This document shows, in pieces, positions 49,935-60,316 of a stretch of DNA of 64,000 nt. A program made the position numbers and the translations under genes. Below the pieces are notes generated by a model. The model did not search any database. It was not told where the DNA came from and worked only from the letters and a program-made list of their open reading frames with translations. The stretch spans positions 1,382,864 through 1,446,863 of the forward strand of contig CP059430.1 of the NCBI GenBank assembly GCA_013874835.1, given 5' to 3'. The stretch is from Carnobacteriaceae bacterium zg-84. GTDB taxonomy: Bacteria; Bacillota; Bacilli; Lactobacillales; Aerococcaceae. Within the stretch, counting starts at the first letter, position 1. Each line of letters begins with the position of its first letter.

Positions 49935-51169
49935 AATAATAACGCTTAAAAGTGGTATAATAGAGATAAGAAAAAGGAGGAAGAAATCTATGTTTTATAA
50001 AGAAACTCACCCAAATGATGAAATCATATTAAACACATTGTCCGAATTAGTACCAAAAGACCATTTACTACGTAAAATTGATAAATCAATTGATTTCAAT
50101 TTTATTTATGAGATTACTTCTCCTTATTATAGCCATACGAATGGTCGCAATAGTTTAGACCCTGTTGTTTTATTTAAATTGGTCTTTTTAAAAGATATTT
50201 ATGGCATTAAATCCATGCGAGAAACCATTAAACGTGTCGAAACGGATGTAGCGTTTAGATGGTTTTTAAACCTCCCTTTCTCTAAACCTACCCCACATTA
50301 TTCTACTTTCTCTCAAAATTATATTCGCCGTTTTCAAGGGACGTCTGTGTTTGAAGATATATTTAATACTATTGTACACCAAGCTATCTCACATCATTTA
50401 ATTAGCGGCACAGCTTTATTTACAGATTCCACACACATTAAAGCAAACGCCAATAAAAATAAATTTAGAAACGCCGTTATTGAAGTGGTTCAAGAACGTA
50501 AGCGAGATTTAGAAAACGAAATCAACGCCGAACGAGAAGCTATTGGAAAAAAGCCTTTTAGCTACACAGATAAAATCATCTCTAAAAACATAAAAGAAAG
50601 TACGACTGATAAAGAAAGCGGATATTACCATCGGGATAATAAAGAAAAAGGATTTATGTACTTAGACCATCGTAGTGTCGATGGTAAACACAATTTTATT
50701 GTAGACTGCTTTATTACACCGGGGAACGTGCATGATAGTGTACCGTATGTGTCACGATTAACACATATAATAGAAACATTTCATTTTAATGTGAATTGTG
50801 TCGCGTTAGATAGCGGATATTATAAAAAAGACATTTTAAAATTTTTAGAAGAGAAAAAGATATTTTCTGTGATTGGGTATAGACGTTTTCATCGCAATCC
50901 TGACCATAAGTTTTTTCGCTATGATTCATCTAGAGATTGTTTTACGGATACACGTACGGGAGAAATTTACACCTACAGAAACATTGATAGACAAGGATAT
51001 AAGCAGTATCGTATAAGCGATAACAGTAATAAACGGATACTACGTCGAGCGATAGATGCTGATGTATACGATAGATGTCGTGAACGTCGATTATCTACGT
51101 TTGGGAAAGCACTATATAAACGACGGAAAGAAACGATTGAGCGTAGCTTTGCAGACTCTAAACAAAATC

Positions 51170-52645
51170 GGCTCTTCGTCAAATTGTGTTGGTGGAGAGA
51201 AATAGTGAGTATGTTGGTAGTGAATGGCATTAACCATTCACTACCTTTTTCACATTCTTTTTCTGCCACTGAGAATGGTGTTGTATGATTAAAATACGCA
51301 ATCTAAAATAAGAAAAACGTCTGTAGCCATAGGCAATCCGTTTGATGACTTTAATATGATTGTTGATAGCTTCTGTGATACCGTTTGAATAAGGTGTGGT
51401 AAAAGCTTGATAAATACCATTCTGATAGGTTTTAAAAATATCAAATTTCTTTCTAAACCACTCTGGTAATGACGGGTCAATATGATGAATAACCTCCATA
51501 AATGACTCAAAATCTCGCTGTCTATAAGCATATCTCAACTCTTGTACAAACTCATATGCTTGTTTTAAAACAGGACTATAGTCTAATAATCTATCCAGGA
51601 TTTGTGCGTGTGTCAGATATGTTTTAAAGGATTGGTGATAGTGATAGTCTGTATCATTTACATCAAAGGCATCTTTTAATAATAATTTCCAGTATTTCTT
51701 TAAGTGTTTATAAGCCTTTTCTTCTTTTTTAAAGGTGTTCATTTTTTTATACGTAGTGTATTTAAATTCCGATGTATATGTTGTATGATATGAAATCTAT
51801 CTGTGACAATAACGGCATTAGGAAAAACCTTCTGAATAAGTTTGCCATAATTGGCATTCATATCCATAACAAGATAGCGAACGCTATGTCTTGCTTTTTT
51901 AGAAAATTGTTTAAAATAAGTGATTAAATGGTCTAATTGGCGACTAGGTAACACATCAATAATACGGTGCGTCAATCCGTCTACACAGATAAAACTCATC
52001 TTCCCTAAATGAGATGTCACAGACTTAAATTCGTCGATACATAGTACCTTAGGTAGATAATGAAAAGACGGTTTAACTTGTTTTGTATATTTATCTAAGA
52101 CACGTTGTACGGTCACATCAGATACAAAGTGGTCTTGGCAGATATGTTTTCTTGAAATATTTTTCGTTAAATCAAGTGCAATAAGTTGTTTTAATTCTTT
52201 AGAAATACAACAATGTTTATCGACTAAAGAACACGAAGAAGAACAGGTTTTTAGACACGTTTTACAGCGATAACGGGTTCTTTTAAGAAGTAAAACAGTT
52301 TTGATTTGTCTAAACTTTGGTAATAATGTTTTCGTTTGATATGTCCCATGTTTGATGAGTGTTTTAGCATGACAATGTGGACAGGTGTGGCAAGGCTTTG
52401 TCCAAGTACCTTTAATAAAGTGGTGTGGAATACCATTTATTGTTTTTTCTTCTAACCAATGTTCATCAGCTATGAAAGATTTATCTGTTAATGTCAATAA
52501 TTTTTTTGTATAATAATCCATGAGAAATACCTCCTTGTTTAATTGTGGTGATTTAATCATACAGGTATTTCTCTTTTTTTGTCCACTTTTATATACAAAA
52601 TCGTGTTGGTGGATTATTCCCACCAACACGATTTATTATAGAGCC
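51170..52645 (-). mobile_element. ISL3-family insertion sequence nested in the IS1182 transposase
   Basis: The 1476-bp element starts GGCTCTTCG at 51170 and ends with the inverted AGAGCC at 52640-52645. The 26-bp ends match at 20 positions, including GGCTCT, AAAT and GTGTTGGTGG. Perfect 8-bp duplications ACAAAATC flank it (51162-51169 and 52646-52653), the size known for ISL3. The right end carries a subterminal palindrome (about 52594-52632) that resembles the short palindromes at 16576, 26273 and 37288. Confidence 0.95.
51230..52521 (-). CDS. ISL3-family transposase, split by a possible -1 frameshift
   Basis: The start at 52521 has AGGAGG upstream. The first frame (52521-51739, 260 residues) has a zinc ribbon, CHTCPHC ... 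CKTCLKTC, an HTH region (DHFVSDVTVQRVLDKYTKQ) and the catalytic LCIDEFKS and YLVMDMN Asp motifs. The second frame (51742-51230, 170 residues) holds the rest, with NGITEAINNHIKVIKRIAYG carrying the catalytic Glu. The two overlap at A AAA AAA TGA (run of seven A at 51748-51742), a classic slippery site; a -1 shift gives about 430 residues, the usual ISL3 length. Either programmed frameshifting or a one-base indel explains it. Confidence 0.88.
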
Positions 52646-52876
52646 ACAAAATCATGGGTATCGGTTTGCACAATATAGAGGAGTAGCCAAGATGCAGCAG
52701 TACACTTGGTTATCTTGTGCTGCCCAAAACATGAAAAAAATGGCAATTCTGCTCACGAGAGATAGCCATTTTTTACAATATAGTTCTTTATTTATCATTT
52801 TTAAATGCAAAATCCAACGTATTTTTCCAGTTTTGAAAAATACGTTGGATTTTTTAGATATATTGTCAACAGTCTG

Positions 52877-52915
52877 AATCTTGATAAAGACATCTGCGAT
52901 GTCTTTATCAAGATT
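52877..52915. repeat. Right copy of the 39-bp direct repeat: terminator hairpin of arcC
   Basis: Identical to 49753-49791. Located nine bases after the arcC stop codon, it still has a T/A-rich tail on the arc side and should terminate the arc transcript. Confidence 0.9.
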
Positions 52916-52923
52916 TTTGTATA

Positions 52924-53868
52924 TTAGTCAGGAACAACTACCGTTCCACCTGTTCCAGATACGACTGCTTCAATATTTTCTAATGAAGAAATAACCGCTT
53001 TTCCTTTAGGGAAGCTTCTTACAAAAGACATTGTTGCTTCCACTTTAGGTAACATACTACCTGGAGCAAATTGATTTTGAGCAATATATTCTTCTAATTC
53101 GTTTAAGGTCACTTCTTCAAGTTTACGTTGATCTGGTTTATTAAAGTTCACGTATACATTATCTACACCTGTTAACACAATAAACAAATCTGCTTCAATA
53201 TCTGCTGCTAAACGTTGGCTTGCAAAATCTTTATCAATAACAGCTTCTACACCTTCTAACTGACCATTTGCACGTTCCACAACTGGAATACCACCACCAC
53301 CAACAGCAACAACAATTACATCATCTTTAACTAATTTTTTGATGACCTCAATTTCATGAATGCGTACAGGTTTTGGAGAAGCAACAACTTTACGGTATCC
53401 ACGACCTGAATCTTCTTTATAAGTGTCGCCTGTTTCTTGTGCTGCAACTTTTGCTTCTTCTTCTGTTAAAAATGGTCCAATTGGTTTTGTTAAGTTTACA
53501 AATGCTTCATCTTTTTCATCTACGACAACTTGTGTCACAACAGATACAACTGGACGATTAATATTTTTTTCTTTTAAAATATTGCCCATTGCATTTTGTA
53601 ACCAATATCCAATGCTACCTTCTGTCATCCCAACACATGTGTCTAATGGCAGTGCTGGATTTTTTTCAGAATGTGCAGCAGCTTGTTGTAACAATAAATT
53701 ACCAACTTGTGGTCCATTTCCGTGTGTGATAACTAAACGATGACCTTCTTCAATCAATCTTACTAAATATTTAGATGTTTTTACTAGTGCTTCTTGTTGT
53801 GCTTTTGCCGATGCATCCGTTGATAAAATGGCATTGCCTCCTAAAGCAACTACAATTGTTTTACCCAT
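52924..53868 (-). CDS. arcC: Carbamate kinase
   Basis: Last step of the arginine deiminase pathway: carbamoyl phosphate plus ADP gives ATP, CO2 and ammonia. The 314-residue protein has VALGGNAIL at the start, [25 protein letters not shown] and KDFASQRLA, the amino-acid-kinase fold motifs. It is the last gene of arcA-arcB-arcD-peptidase-arcC. Confidence 0.96.
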   Translation of the reverse strand: MGKTIVVALGGNAILSTDASAKAQQEALVKTSKYLVRLIEEGHRLVITHGNGPQVGNLLLQQAAAHSEKNPALPLDTCVGMTEGSIGYWLQNAMGNILKEKNINRPVVSVVTQVVVDEKDEAFVNLTKPIGPFLTEEEAKVAAQETGDTYKEDSGRGYRKVVASPKPVRIHEIEVIKKLVKDDVIVVAVGGGGIPVVERANGQLEGVEAVIDKDFASQRLAADIEADLFIVLTGVDNVYVNFNKPDQRKLEEVTLNELEEYIAQNQFAPGSMLPKVEATMSFVRSFPKGKAVISSLENIEAVVSGTGGTVVVPD

Positions 53869-53891
53869 ATTATAATAGCCTCCTAATATCT

Positions 53892-55229
53892 TTATTCATG
53901 ACACGCTAAACGATAAATAGCTTCAGCGTATATATCCATTGCGCGATAAATATCTGTTAATAATGTGCGCTCATTTTCTTGATGTTCTGTTTGAACAGTC
54001 GTTGGGAAAGAAGCTCCAAATGCCACACAATTTTTCATAGTACGTGCAAATGTTGCACCTCCAGATGATTTTGCTGGTGTCATATCACCTGTTTTTTCTT
54101 GGTAAACAGACATTAAAGTTTTGACTAATACACTGTCTAACGGTACATATAAAGCATTTAAGAAATCATATTGCTCATATATTAAATGATACATAGACGC
54201 TTTTTCTTTTAAACGTTCTACTAAAAAGTCAACATCGGCTAAAACTGGTATACGCATATCAATTCTGATTTCTGAATTTTTTGGTGTAATTGTTAAACCA
54301 GCAACATTAACTGTTAATGAACCACTTGGTTCATCTTTAATTTCTCCAAATAACTGACTTCCTGTGGCATCTTCTCCAATAGCTTCTGTTAAAAATGCCA
54401 GTGCATCATGAGAGATTTCATCATTCAATACTTTAGCTAAGCGAATAATCGCATTGATACCTTTTGGAGCATCTTTTGAATGTTTCGATACTCCAAGTAC
54501 CGTAATACTTGTATCATCTTGACTATATTCATAGCCGTATGCATCAAGTTTTTCTTTGACACTTTGTAAATATATTCCACTATACAATGCTTTTGCAGGT
54601 ACCACATTAAAAGCTTCTCCTAAGTGACAGTTAAAGTCTTGACTACCTTTTCCATGTAATTTCACTTGTAATAGACCTTTTTCAGCAAATGTTAACGGAA
54701 AAGATGAATCAGGAGCGAATCCCATTGTGGCACTCTCTTCTTTTTCGTTATATCTATTCAAGCAACGCCACAATGTTTCTTCATCTGTCCCAAAAATGAA
54801 ACGTACACGTTTCGTAAACGTAACACCTGCATCAATAAGTGCTTTTAAAGCAAATAGAGCAGCCATAGAAGGTCCTTTATCATCTTGAACCCCTCGTCCA
54901 TAAATCGTATCACCGTTGATAACTGCTTCAAATGGATTTGTCTGCCATTTACTTAGATCACCTGCAGGAACAACATCTAAGTGACATAAAACAGCTAAGC
55001 ACTCTTGCCCTTGTCCGATTTCAGCGTAGCCATAATAACCTTTTGGATCTATATACGTGCGCATACCAAGTGATGCCGTAATGTCTAATGTTTTTTCTAA
55101 AACATCCTGAATAGCTTGCCCAAATGGTGTTTCATTTTCTCCTTCGTTTAAAACAGATGGATAACTTACGAGTGTTTTAATCGCATCAATACATGCTTTT
55201 TGATGTGTTTCTGTCACAAAGTTTTTCAT
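53892..55229 (-). CDS. M20-family dipeptidase of the arc cluster
   Basis: A 445-residue zinc peptidase with [29 protein letters not shown] (bridging Asp) and the catalytic Glu in [13 protein letters not shown], plus a dimerisation lid. It resembles PepV/Sapep dipeptidases. M20 peptidase genes sit in arc clusters of several streptococci, where they may release arginine from peptides. Between arcD and arcC, it is surely cotranscribed with them. Confidence 0.88.
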   Translation of the reverse strand: MKNFVTETHQKACIDAIKTLVSYPSVLNEGENETPFGQAIQDVLEKTLDITASLGMRTYIDPKGYYGYAEIGQGQECLAVLCHLDVVPAGDLSKWQTNPFEAVINGDTIYGRGVQDDKGPSMAALFALKALIDAGVTFTKRVRFIFGTDEETLWRCLNRYNEKEESATMGFAPDSSFPLTFAEKGLLQVKLHGKGSQDFNCHLGEAFNVVPAKALYSGIYLQSVKEKLDAYGYEYSQDDTSITVLGVSKHSKDAPKGINAIIRLAKVLNDEISHDALAFLTEAIGEDATGSQLFGEIKDEPSGSLTVNVAGLTITPKNSEIRIDMRIPVLADVDFLVERLKEKASMYHLIYEQYDFLNALYVPLDSVLVKTLMSVYQEKTGDMTPAKSSGGATFARTMKNCVAFGASFPTTVQTEHQENERTLLTDIYRAMDIYAEAIYRLACHE

Positions 55230-55246
55230 GTTGTTTCTCCTTTATT

Positions 55247-56776
55247 TTAAATCATTGTTCCCAATATTAACAATAATATACTAACAACGACCACAATGAC
55301 GATAAATTTACTTATAAATTTTATCCAAGTGCCTAAATCAATACGTCCTATTGCTAATGCTCCCATCACAATTCCAGATGTTGGTGCTAATAAGTTTAAC
55401 ACACCACTAGCAGATTGGAAAGCAGTGACCACTAATGAAGCAGGAACTTTGGCAAATTCGCCTAAAGGCGCCATGATACCTATAGTCGCTCCGGCTAATC
55501 CAGAAGATGACGGAATTAAAAATGACATTGGTAAATAGAAAATATATGTCAACACGATAAAGACTTGTGAAGAAAATCCACTTAAAAATCCTTCTGCTGA
55601 ATGTAAAATTGTCGCAGAAATTTGACCGTCATTCATAATAATTTGAATACCACGAGCTACTGCACAAATCAAAGCAACACTTAATAAATCAGCTGCTCCA
55701 TTCATAAAAGCTTTAATAAAGCGTTGTTCTCCCATACCAGATACAATACCGACTAGAACACCCATGAAAACAAACAACATCGTTACTTCTGGGAAATACC
55801 ATTCACCTAATTCTAATGAATGTCCAAATATTTGCCCAACACCTGGGATATTTTGAATACCATTATTGATATCAACGAATAAATTGATACCGAATTTTGT
55901 CCATGGAATCAAACTTAGTATCATAATAATAAATGTCGCAACAAACACGCCCAATACATATTTTTGACGTTTTGTTAATGATTGTTGCTCTACTGATTCT
56001 CCAACTTTAAAGAATGCTAAATCATCTTCACGTTGTTTAAAGACATATGATTTTGTTGGATCTTTTTCAATTTTACTTGCATAACGATAAACGAATAGGA
56101 TACCTAACGCTAATAAAACGAAGAAGAATATTAAACGTAACACAATACCATCAGCCACGCTAATATTGGCTGCATCAGAAGCAACACCTGTTGCAAATGG
56201 ATTTACTGTTGAGGCCAAACACCCTATTTGTGACCCCACTAAAATAATTGCTACGGCTGTAATTGTATCAAATCCAACAGCTAACATAACTGGAATAAGT
56301 AGAGGATAAAACGCCATTGTTTCTTCCCCCATACCATAAGTTGTACCGCCTAAAGCAAATAAAAACATCAATATTGGAATAAGTAATTTTTCTCGTCCTT
56401 TGAATTTTTTAACAATTGAGGCAATCCCTACGTCTAATGCTCCTGTTTCTGTTACAACACCTAAAAAAGCACCAACCATAATAATAAAGAACGCTACTTT
56501 AATCGCTCCGTCTGTATGAATGGTATATTCTTTATCTGTTCCTTCGTTGACAACAGTATCTTTTCCTAGCATGGCATTTACTGGTGCCATTAGCACATCA
56601 TAAGCACCTTGAGGTGTATTTTCTACTTTTTCGTATGTACCAGACATTACATTACCGTCGGCATCTGATTGATAACGACCTGCTGGAATAAACCATGTTA
56701 AAATAGCCATCAATGAAATAATAATCATTAAAACTGTATAAGAAGACGGCATTTTGAATCGTTTTTCTTTACTCAT
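55247..56776 (-). CDS. arcD: YfcC-family arginine/ornithine antiporter-type permease
   Basis: A 509-residue membrane protein with about 12 hydrophobic segments (FKMPSSYTVLMIIISLMAIL, FFIIMVGAFLGVVTETGAL, LVTAFQSASGVLNLLAPTSG). It belongs to the YfcC/ArcD2-like family rather than the APC-type ArcD of other bacteria. From its place in the cluster it should exchange arginine for ornithine. The start at 56776 has GGGAGGG seven bases upstream. The longer reading frame would run through a hairpin in the arcB-arcD gap. Confidence 0.88.
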   Translation of the reverse strand: MSKEKRFKMPSSYTVLMIIISLMAILTWFIPAGRYQSDADGNVMSGTYEKVENTPQGAYDVLMAPVNAMLGKDTVVNEGTDKEYTIHTDGAIKVAFFIIMVGAFLGVVTETGALDVGIASIVKKFKGREKLLIPILMFLFALGGTTYGMGEETMAFYPLLIPVMLAVGFDTITAVAIILVGSQIGCLASTVNPFATGVASDAANISVADGIVLRLIFFFVLLALGILFVYRYASKIEKDPTKSYVFKQREDDLAFFKVGESVEQQSLTKRQKYVLGVFVATFIIMILSLIPWTKFGINLFVDINNGIQNIPGVGQIFGHSLELGEWYFPEVTMLFVFMGVLVGIVSGMGEQRFIKAFMNGAADLLSVALICAVARGIQIIMNDGQISATILHSAEGFLSGFSSQVFIVLTYIFYLPMSFLIPSSSGLAGATIGIMAPLGEFAKVPASLVVTAFQSASGVLNLLAPTSGIVMGALAIGRIDLGTWIKFISKFIVIVVVVSILLLILGTMI

Positions 56777-56791
56777 TTTATATCCCTCCCT

Positions 56792-56842
56792 AATCAAAAA
56801 ATCGTTCTGGTTCTGATTTAAACTCAAAACCAGAACGATTTT
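56792..56842 (-). terminator. Internal hairpin (partial terminator) between arcB and arcD
   Basis: A perfect 15-bp inverted repeat (56798-56812 and 56828-56842) with a 15-base loop and six T on the minus strand, 20 bases after the arcB stop. It should lower transcription of arcD, the peptidase and arcC relative to arcA-arcB, or stabilise the arcAB message. Confidence 0.75.
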
Positions 56843-56862
56843 GTTCCATTTACGATAAAAGA

Positions 56863-57876
56863 TTAAACTTTATTCACAAATAAATTTCCTGCTGTTAATG
56901 CCATAATTGCTTTGATTGAGTGCATACGGTTTTCAGCTTGATCAAATTGACGAGCATATTTACTTCTAAATGCTTCATCTGTAATTTCCATTTCTTTTAC
57001 ACCAAATTCTTCAGCAATTTTTTTACCATATTCTGTTTCTGTATCATGGAATGCAGGTAAGCAATGTAAAATGATTAAATCTTCGTTATTTGCTTTACGT
57101 ACTAAATCCATATTTACTTGATATGGTTGTAATAAAGCAACACGTTCTGCAAATTTATCTTCTTCACCCATAGATACCCATACGTCTGTGTATAATACAT
57201 CAGCGCCTTTTACAGCTTCATCTGCATTATCCGTAATTAACACATGTGCTCCGCTTTCTGTTGCGTATTTTTGTGCTAATGTAACGATTTCTTGCTCAGG
57301 GAATAATTCTTTTGGTGAGAAAATATGTACATTCACACCTAAAAGAGCACCTGTTACCAATAAACTATTGGCAACATTGTTACGACCATCTCCACAATAA
57401 ACTAATGTTAATCCTTCAAGTTTACCGAAGTTTTCTTTAACTGTTAAATAGTCGGCAATCATTTGTGTTGGATGCCATGCATCTGTTAAACCATTCCATA
57501 CTGGAACACCTGCATATTTTGCTAAATCTTCCACTACTTCTTGACTAAAACCACGGAATTCAATACCGTCAAACATACGACCTAACACTTTAGCTGTATC
57601 TTCAACTGATTCTTTTTTCCCTAATTGAATATCATTTTTACCTAAATATTCAGGATGTGCACCTAAGTCAATGGCAGCTGTTGTAAAAGCAGCACGTGTA
57701 CGTGTAGATGTTTTTTCAAATAATAGAGCAATATTTTTTCCTTCTAAAAATTTATGTGGTACACCACGTTTTTTCAAATCTTTAACGTGTGCAGAAAAAT
57801 CAATTAAATACTCTAATTCAGCACGTGTAAAATCTTTCTCTTTTAAAAAACTTCTTCCTTGAAATACTTGTGTCAT
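56863..57876 (-). CDS. arcB: Ornithine carbamoyltransferase, catabolic
   Basis: Converts citrulline and phosphate to ornithine and carbamoyl phosphate. The 337-residue protein has the carbamoyl-phosphate motif [23 protein letters not shown], and the ornithine motif [14 protein letters not shown]. It starts 27 bases after arcA. Confidence 0.97.
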   Translation of the reverse strand: MTQVFQGRSFLKEKDFTRAELEYLIDFSAHVKDLKKRGVPHKFLEGKNIALLFEKTSTRTRAAFTTAAIDLGAHPEYLGKNDIQLGKKESVEDTAKVLGRMFDGIEFRGFSQEVVEDLAKYAGVPVWNGLTDAWHPTQMIADYLTVKENFGKLEGLTLVYCGDGRNNVANSLLVTGALLGVNVHIFSPKELFPEQEIVTLAQKYATESGAHVLITDNADEAVKGADVLYTDVWVSMGEEDKFAERVALLQPYQVNMDLVRKANNEDLIILHCLPAFHDTETEYGKKIAEEFGVKEMEITDEAFRSKYARQFDQAENRMHSIKAIMALTAGNLFVNKV

Positions 57877-57903
57877 TATATACTACCTCTTTCTTCTATT
57901 ATA

Positions 57904-59136
57904 TTAAATATCTTCACGAACTAATGGCATAGACATGCAACGAGGGCCCCCACGACCACGAACTAATTCACTTCCACGAATACGTAATAAACGAATACCA
58001 TATTCTTCTAATTTTTGGTTTGTCACTGTATTGCGATCATATACAACAACAACACCTGGAGCGATTGTTAATGTATTTGATCCGTCATTCCATTGTTCAC
58101 GTCCTGCTGCTACAAAATTACCTGCACCACAACGAATCAATGTTACTTTTTCAACACCTAGATTAACTGCTAAAATATGTTCTAAAGAGTCATGCTCTTC
58201 AACAATATGTAATCCACCTTGTCCGTCAGGTGTTACAGAAAAGACACGTAAATCTCCTTCAATTTCTGGATGAATAGTAAATTTATCGTAATCAATCATT
58301 GTAAACACTGTGTCTAAATGCATGAATTTACGATTATTTGCAAATTCAAACGCTAAAACTTTTTTAAATCCTAAATTATTATCAAATACATTTTTCATCA
58401 ATTTTTCAATAGATGCTGCATCTGTTCTTTGAGAAATACCTACAGCTAATACATCTTTTGATAAAACTAATTCATCGCCACCTTCGATACGTGTTGTTTC
58501 TTCACGATTGTAAACAAGTGGTACTTGTGCATCTTTATATTCTGGATGATATTTGAAAATATATTTTGCATATAATGTTTCACGATTACGTGTTTCTGAG
58601 TACATGTGATTTAAAGAAACCCCATGTCCCATTGTCGCAAATGGATCACGTGTAAAATATAAGTTTGGCATTGGATCAATCGCAAATGGATAATCAGATT
58701 CAACTAAATCTGTCAAACCTTTATCTTTAATTTCTGGTAATTCACTTTTTTGTACCCCTGCCATTGTTTTTTCCACTAAAGTTTTATTATCTTCAATATT
58801 CAATAATAATTCGCGAATTGCTTCTTTTGTTTTTGCCCCTCTAATATTTGCTTCATTTAAATATTCATCAATAAACTGTTCACGAATTTCTGGCGTTGTA
58901 AGTGATTGAGCTGCTAAATCTTCTAAATAAACAACTTCGACACCTTCTGAGCGAAGAACGTCAGCAAATGCATCATGTTCTTTTTGAGCATCTTCTAAAA
59001 ATGGAATATCATCAAAAAGTAATCTTTCTAAATAGTCTGGCATCAAATTTTCCAATTCTTTACCTGGTCTATGTAACATAACTTTTTTTAATTTTCCAAT
59101 CTCTGAATATACGTGAATTGGTCTTTCGTTTGTCAT
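57904..59136 (-). CDS. arcA: Arginine deiminase
   Basis: First enzyme of the pathway: arginine to citrulline and ammonia, which also protects against acid. The 410-residue protein has [24 protein letters not shown] and the catalytic Cys in [18 protein letters not shown] at the C-terminus. It heads the arc operon; a candidate promoter lies about 75 bases upstream. Confidence 0.97.
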   Translation of the reverse strand: MTNERPIHVYSEIGKLKKVMLHRPGKELENLMPDYLERLLFDDIPFLEDAQKEHDAFADVLRSEGVEVVYLEDLAAQSLTTPEIREQFIDEYLNEANIRGAKTKEAIRELLLNIEDNKTLVEKTMAGVQKSELPEIKDKGLTDLVESDYPFAIDPMPNLYFTRDPFATMGHGVSLNHMYSETRNRETLYAKYIFKYHPEYKDAQVPLVYNREETTRIEGGDELVLSKDVLAVGISQRTDAASIEKLMKNVFDNNLGFKKVLAFEFANNRKFMHLDTVFTMIDYDKFTIHPEIEGDLRVFSVTPDGQGGLHIVEEHDSLEHILAVNLGVEKVTLIRCGAGNFVAAGREQWNDGSNTLTIAPGVVVVYDRNTVTNQKLEEYGIRLLRIRGSELVRGRGGPRCMSMPLVREDI

Positions 59137-59213
59137 TGTTTTCTCCTCCTATTTGTTTAAATCTGTTCTGTGGTTCAACCATGCTCCACTTCACACTCAT
59201 ATCATAGCCTTTT

Positions 59214-59243
59214 TTTATAGCGCTTTCTCGAATAATTTCTCAA
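59214..59243 (-). promoter_or_regulatory. Candidate promoter of the arc operon
   Basis: On the minus strand TTGAGA (59243-59238), an 18-base spacer and TATAAA (59219-59214). The leader before arcA would be about 70 bases. Confidence 0.45.
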
Positions 59244-59566
59244 ATAATTTGCCAAGAATTTCTCATTTTTTAATGGTTTTTCCGTTTTATTCAAGAGGTA
59301 TACAAAAATATGAAAGTTTATACATTATCATTTCTTTACGGAATAAATATTTTTCAATATAAAATTTGACTTTTTACTTAAATATCATTTATTCCAAAAA
59401 TAAAATTATGCAAGAAATTGTATAAAATATTCTTGTTTTGTCACTTTTGTGCATAAAAAATTTTTTGATAATAGTATTGATGAAGAAAAATATCGATGCC
59501 ATTTGTGTAATGTTCATAATATCTTTCAAACAAAGTTCATCATTCACAATATATACTATCCATAAT

Positions 59567-59596
59567 AAAAAGAAGTACCTTTCAGCACTTCTTTTT
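59567..59596 (-). terminator. Terminator of the Crp/Fnr regulator gene
   Basis: AAAAAGAAGT (59567-59576) and ACTTCTTTTT (59587-59596) around a 10-base loop, five bases after the gene's stop. Confidence 0.75.
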
Positions 59597-59601
59597 AACT
59601 A

Positions 59602-60282
59602 CTAATATAAATTTTCTAAAAATACATTTCGATTCATATAAGTTAAACGCTTATGAGAGTAAGTAATAATATTTTTTCGCTTTAGGCGTTTCATGACTTG
59701 ACTTACAGTTTCCCGTGTCGTTCCACTTAATTTTGCCAATTCTAAAATAGTAATTGGAAACGGTAGAACACTTTCTTCGCCGCACACATCAAATAATAAA
59801 ACAGCCAATGATTGTATCACTCTATCTGTTGCACTAGAGTTAATCATATTACGCAAACGCAATTCATGCAGTCTTAAAATTTGTGATAGCTTGCTACATA
59901 AAAATGCCATTTGTTCTGTTGATTTTAAACTAAATGTTTCAAATAACTCTCGAGGAATATAAAAACATTCTAAATCCGTAATTGCAACTGCCGTATAGTG
60001 ATACTCTTCATCTTGAAAAACTCCCCCATACGGAAACAAAGCTTCCGGTTTTACAAAATCTACATATAAATAGTTATCCGATGCATCATACTGTTCTATT
60101 CGTACGTAACCTGAATAAATTAGAAAAAACTTATCTCGTGTATCCCCAGTAAAAAATAAAATTTGATCTTTTGGAATACGACGATATTGAATAAATTTAG
60201 ATAACTCATCAAACTGTTCTTGCCTAATATTTTTGAACGCTACATGTTCGCGAATAAACCTATACTGATCTTTCGTAATCAT
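59602..60282 (-). CDS. Crp/Fnr-family regulator, probably ArcR-like
   Basis: A 226-residue protein with an N-terminal cyclic-nucleotide-type sensor fold (IPKDQILFFTGDTRDKFFLI, ALFPYGGVF) and a C-terminal winged helix with recognition helix in LAKLSGTTRETVSQVMKRL. There is no N-terminal Fe-S Cys cluster as in FNR. Crp-like regulators (ArcR, FlpS) beside arc genes activate them in other Firmicutes, so this gene upstream of arcA likely does so. The start at 60282 has GAGGGG seven bases upstream. Confidence 0.85.
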   Translation of the reverse strand: MITKDQYRFIREHVAFKNIRQEQFDELSKFIQYRRIPKDQILFFTGDTRDKFFLIYSGYVRIEQYDASDNYLYVDFVKPEALFPYGGVFQDEEYHYTAVAITDLECFYIPRELFETFSLKSTEQMAFLCSKLSQILRLHELRLRNMINSSATDRVIQSLAVLLFDVCGEESVLPFPITILELAKLSGTTRETVSQVMKRLKRKNIITYSHKRLTYMNRNVFLENLY

Positions 60283-60316
60283 AGAAAATCCCCTCATTTA
60301 TCTAAACTTATTTAAA

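Larger units (their letters stand above)
49792..52876. mobile_element. IS1182-family insertion sequence, interrupted by an ISL3-family element
   Basis: The ends are a perfect 14-bp terminal inverted repeat, CAGACTGTTGACAA, at 49792-49805 and 52863-52876. The element is flanked by a 39-bp direct repeat. Without the nested ISL3 copy and one ACAAAATC duplicate, its length is 1601 bp, normal for IS1182. Variable and sometimes long target duplications are recorded for this family. Next to the left end lies a hairpin AGACTGTTGACA...TGTCAACAGTCT followed by six T (49793-49830), which probably blocks readthrough from argR into the transposase gene. Confidence 0.92.
49990..52877 (+). pseudogene. IS1182-family transposase, disrupted by the ISL3 element
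   Basis: The ATG at 49990 has AGGAGG nine bases upstream. The N-terminal part (MFYKETHPNDEIILNTLSEL, VLFKLVFLKDIYGIKSMRET, LFTDSTHIKANANKNKF, ALDSGYYKKD) is a DDE transposase of the IS1182/IS5-like group. At 51169 the frame enters the ISL3 end. Joining 49990-51169 to 52654-52877 restores one frame of 467 residues, continuing RSFADSKQN-HGYRFAQYRGVAKMQQ and ...AAQNMKKMA, the family's C-terminal signature. The stop TGA (52875-52877) takes TG from the terminal repeat and A from the target. The gene is broken by one recent event but otherwise intact. Confidence 0.9.
59137..59601. other. 465-base control region upstream of arcA
   Basis: AT-rich and without genes. It contains the candidate arcA promoter (59214-59243), a tandem AAATTATT(T/C)GAG repeat overlapping its -35 box, AT-rich sites of ARG-box type (for example around 59415-59460, with GTGCATAAAAAATTTT), and a TGTCAC..GTG partial dyad near 59441-59453 that could suit a Crp-like protein. 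The site assignments are by eye only. Confidence 0.45.

Noticed and set aside
51170-51288. C-terminal 39 residues of the plus-strand frame 49990-51288 as part of the IS1182 transposase
   Set aside because: This sequence is the inside end of the ISL3 element; the true C-terminus continues at 52654.
53423-53743. Plus-strand frame of 106 codons inside arcC
   Set aside because: Antisense shadow of a well-conserved gene; no ribosome site.
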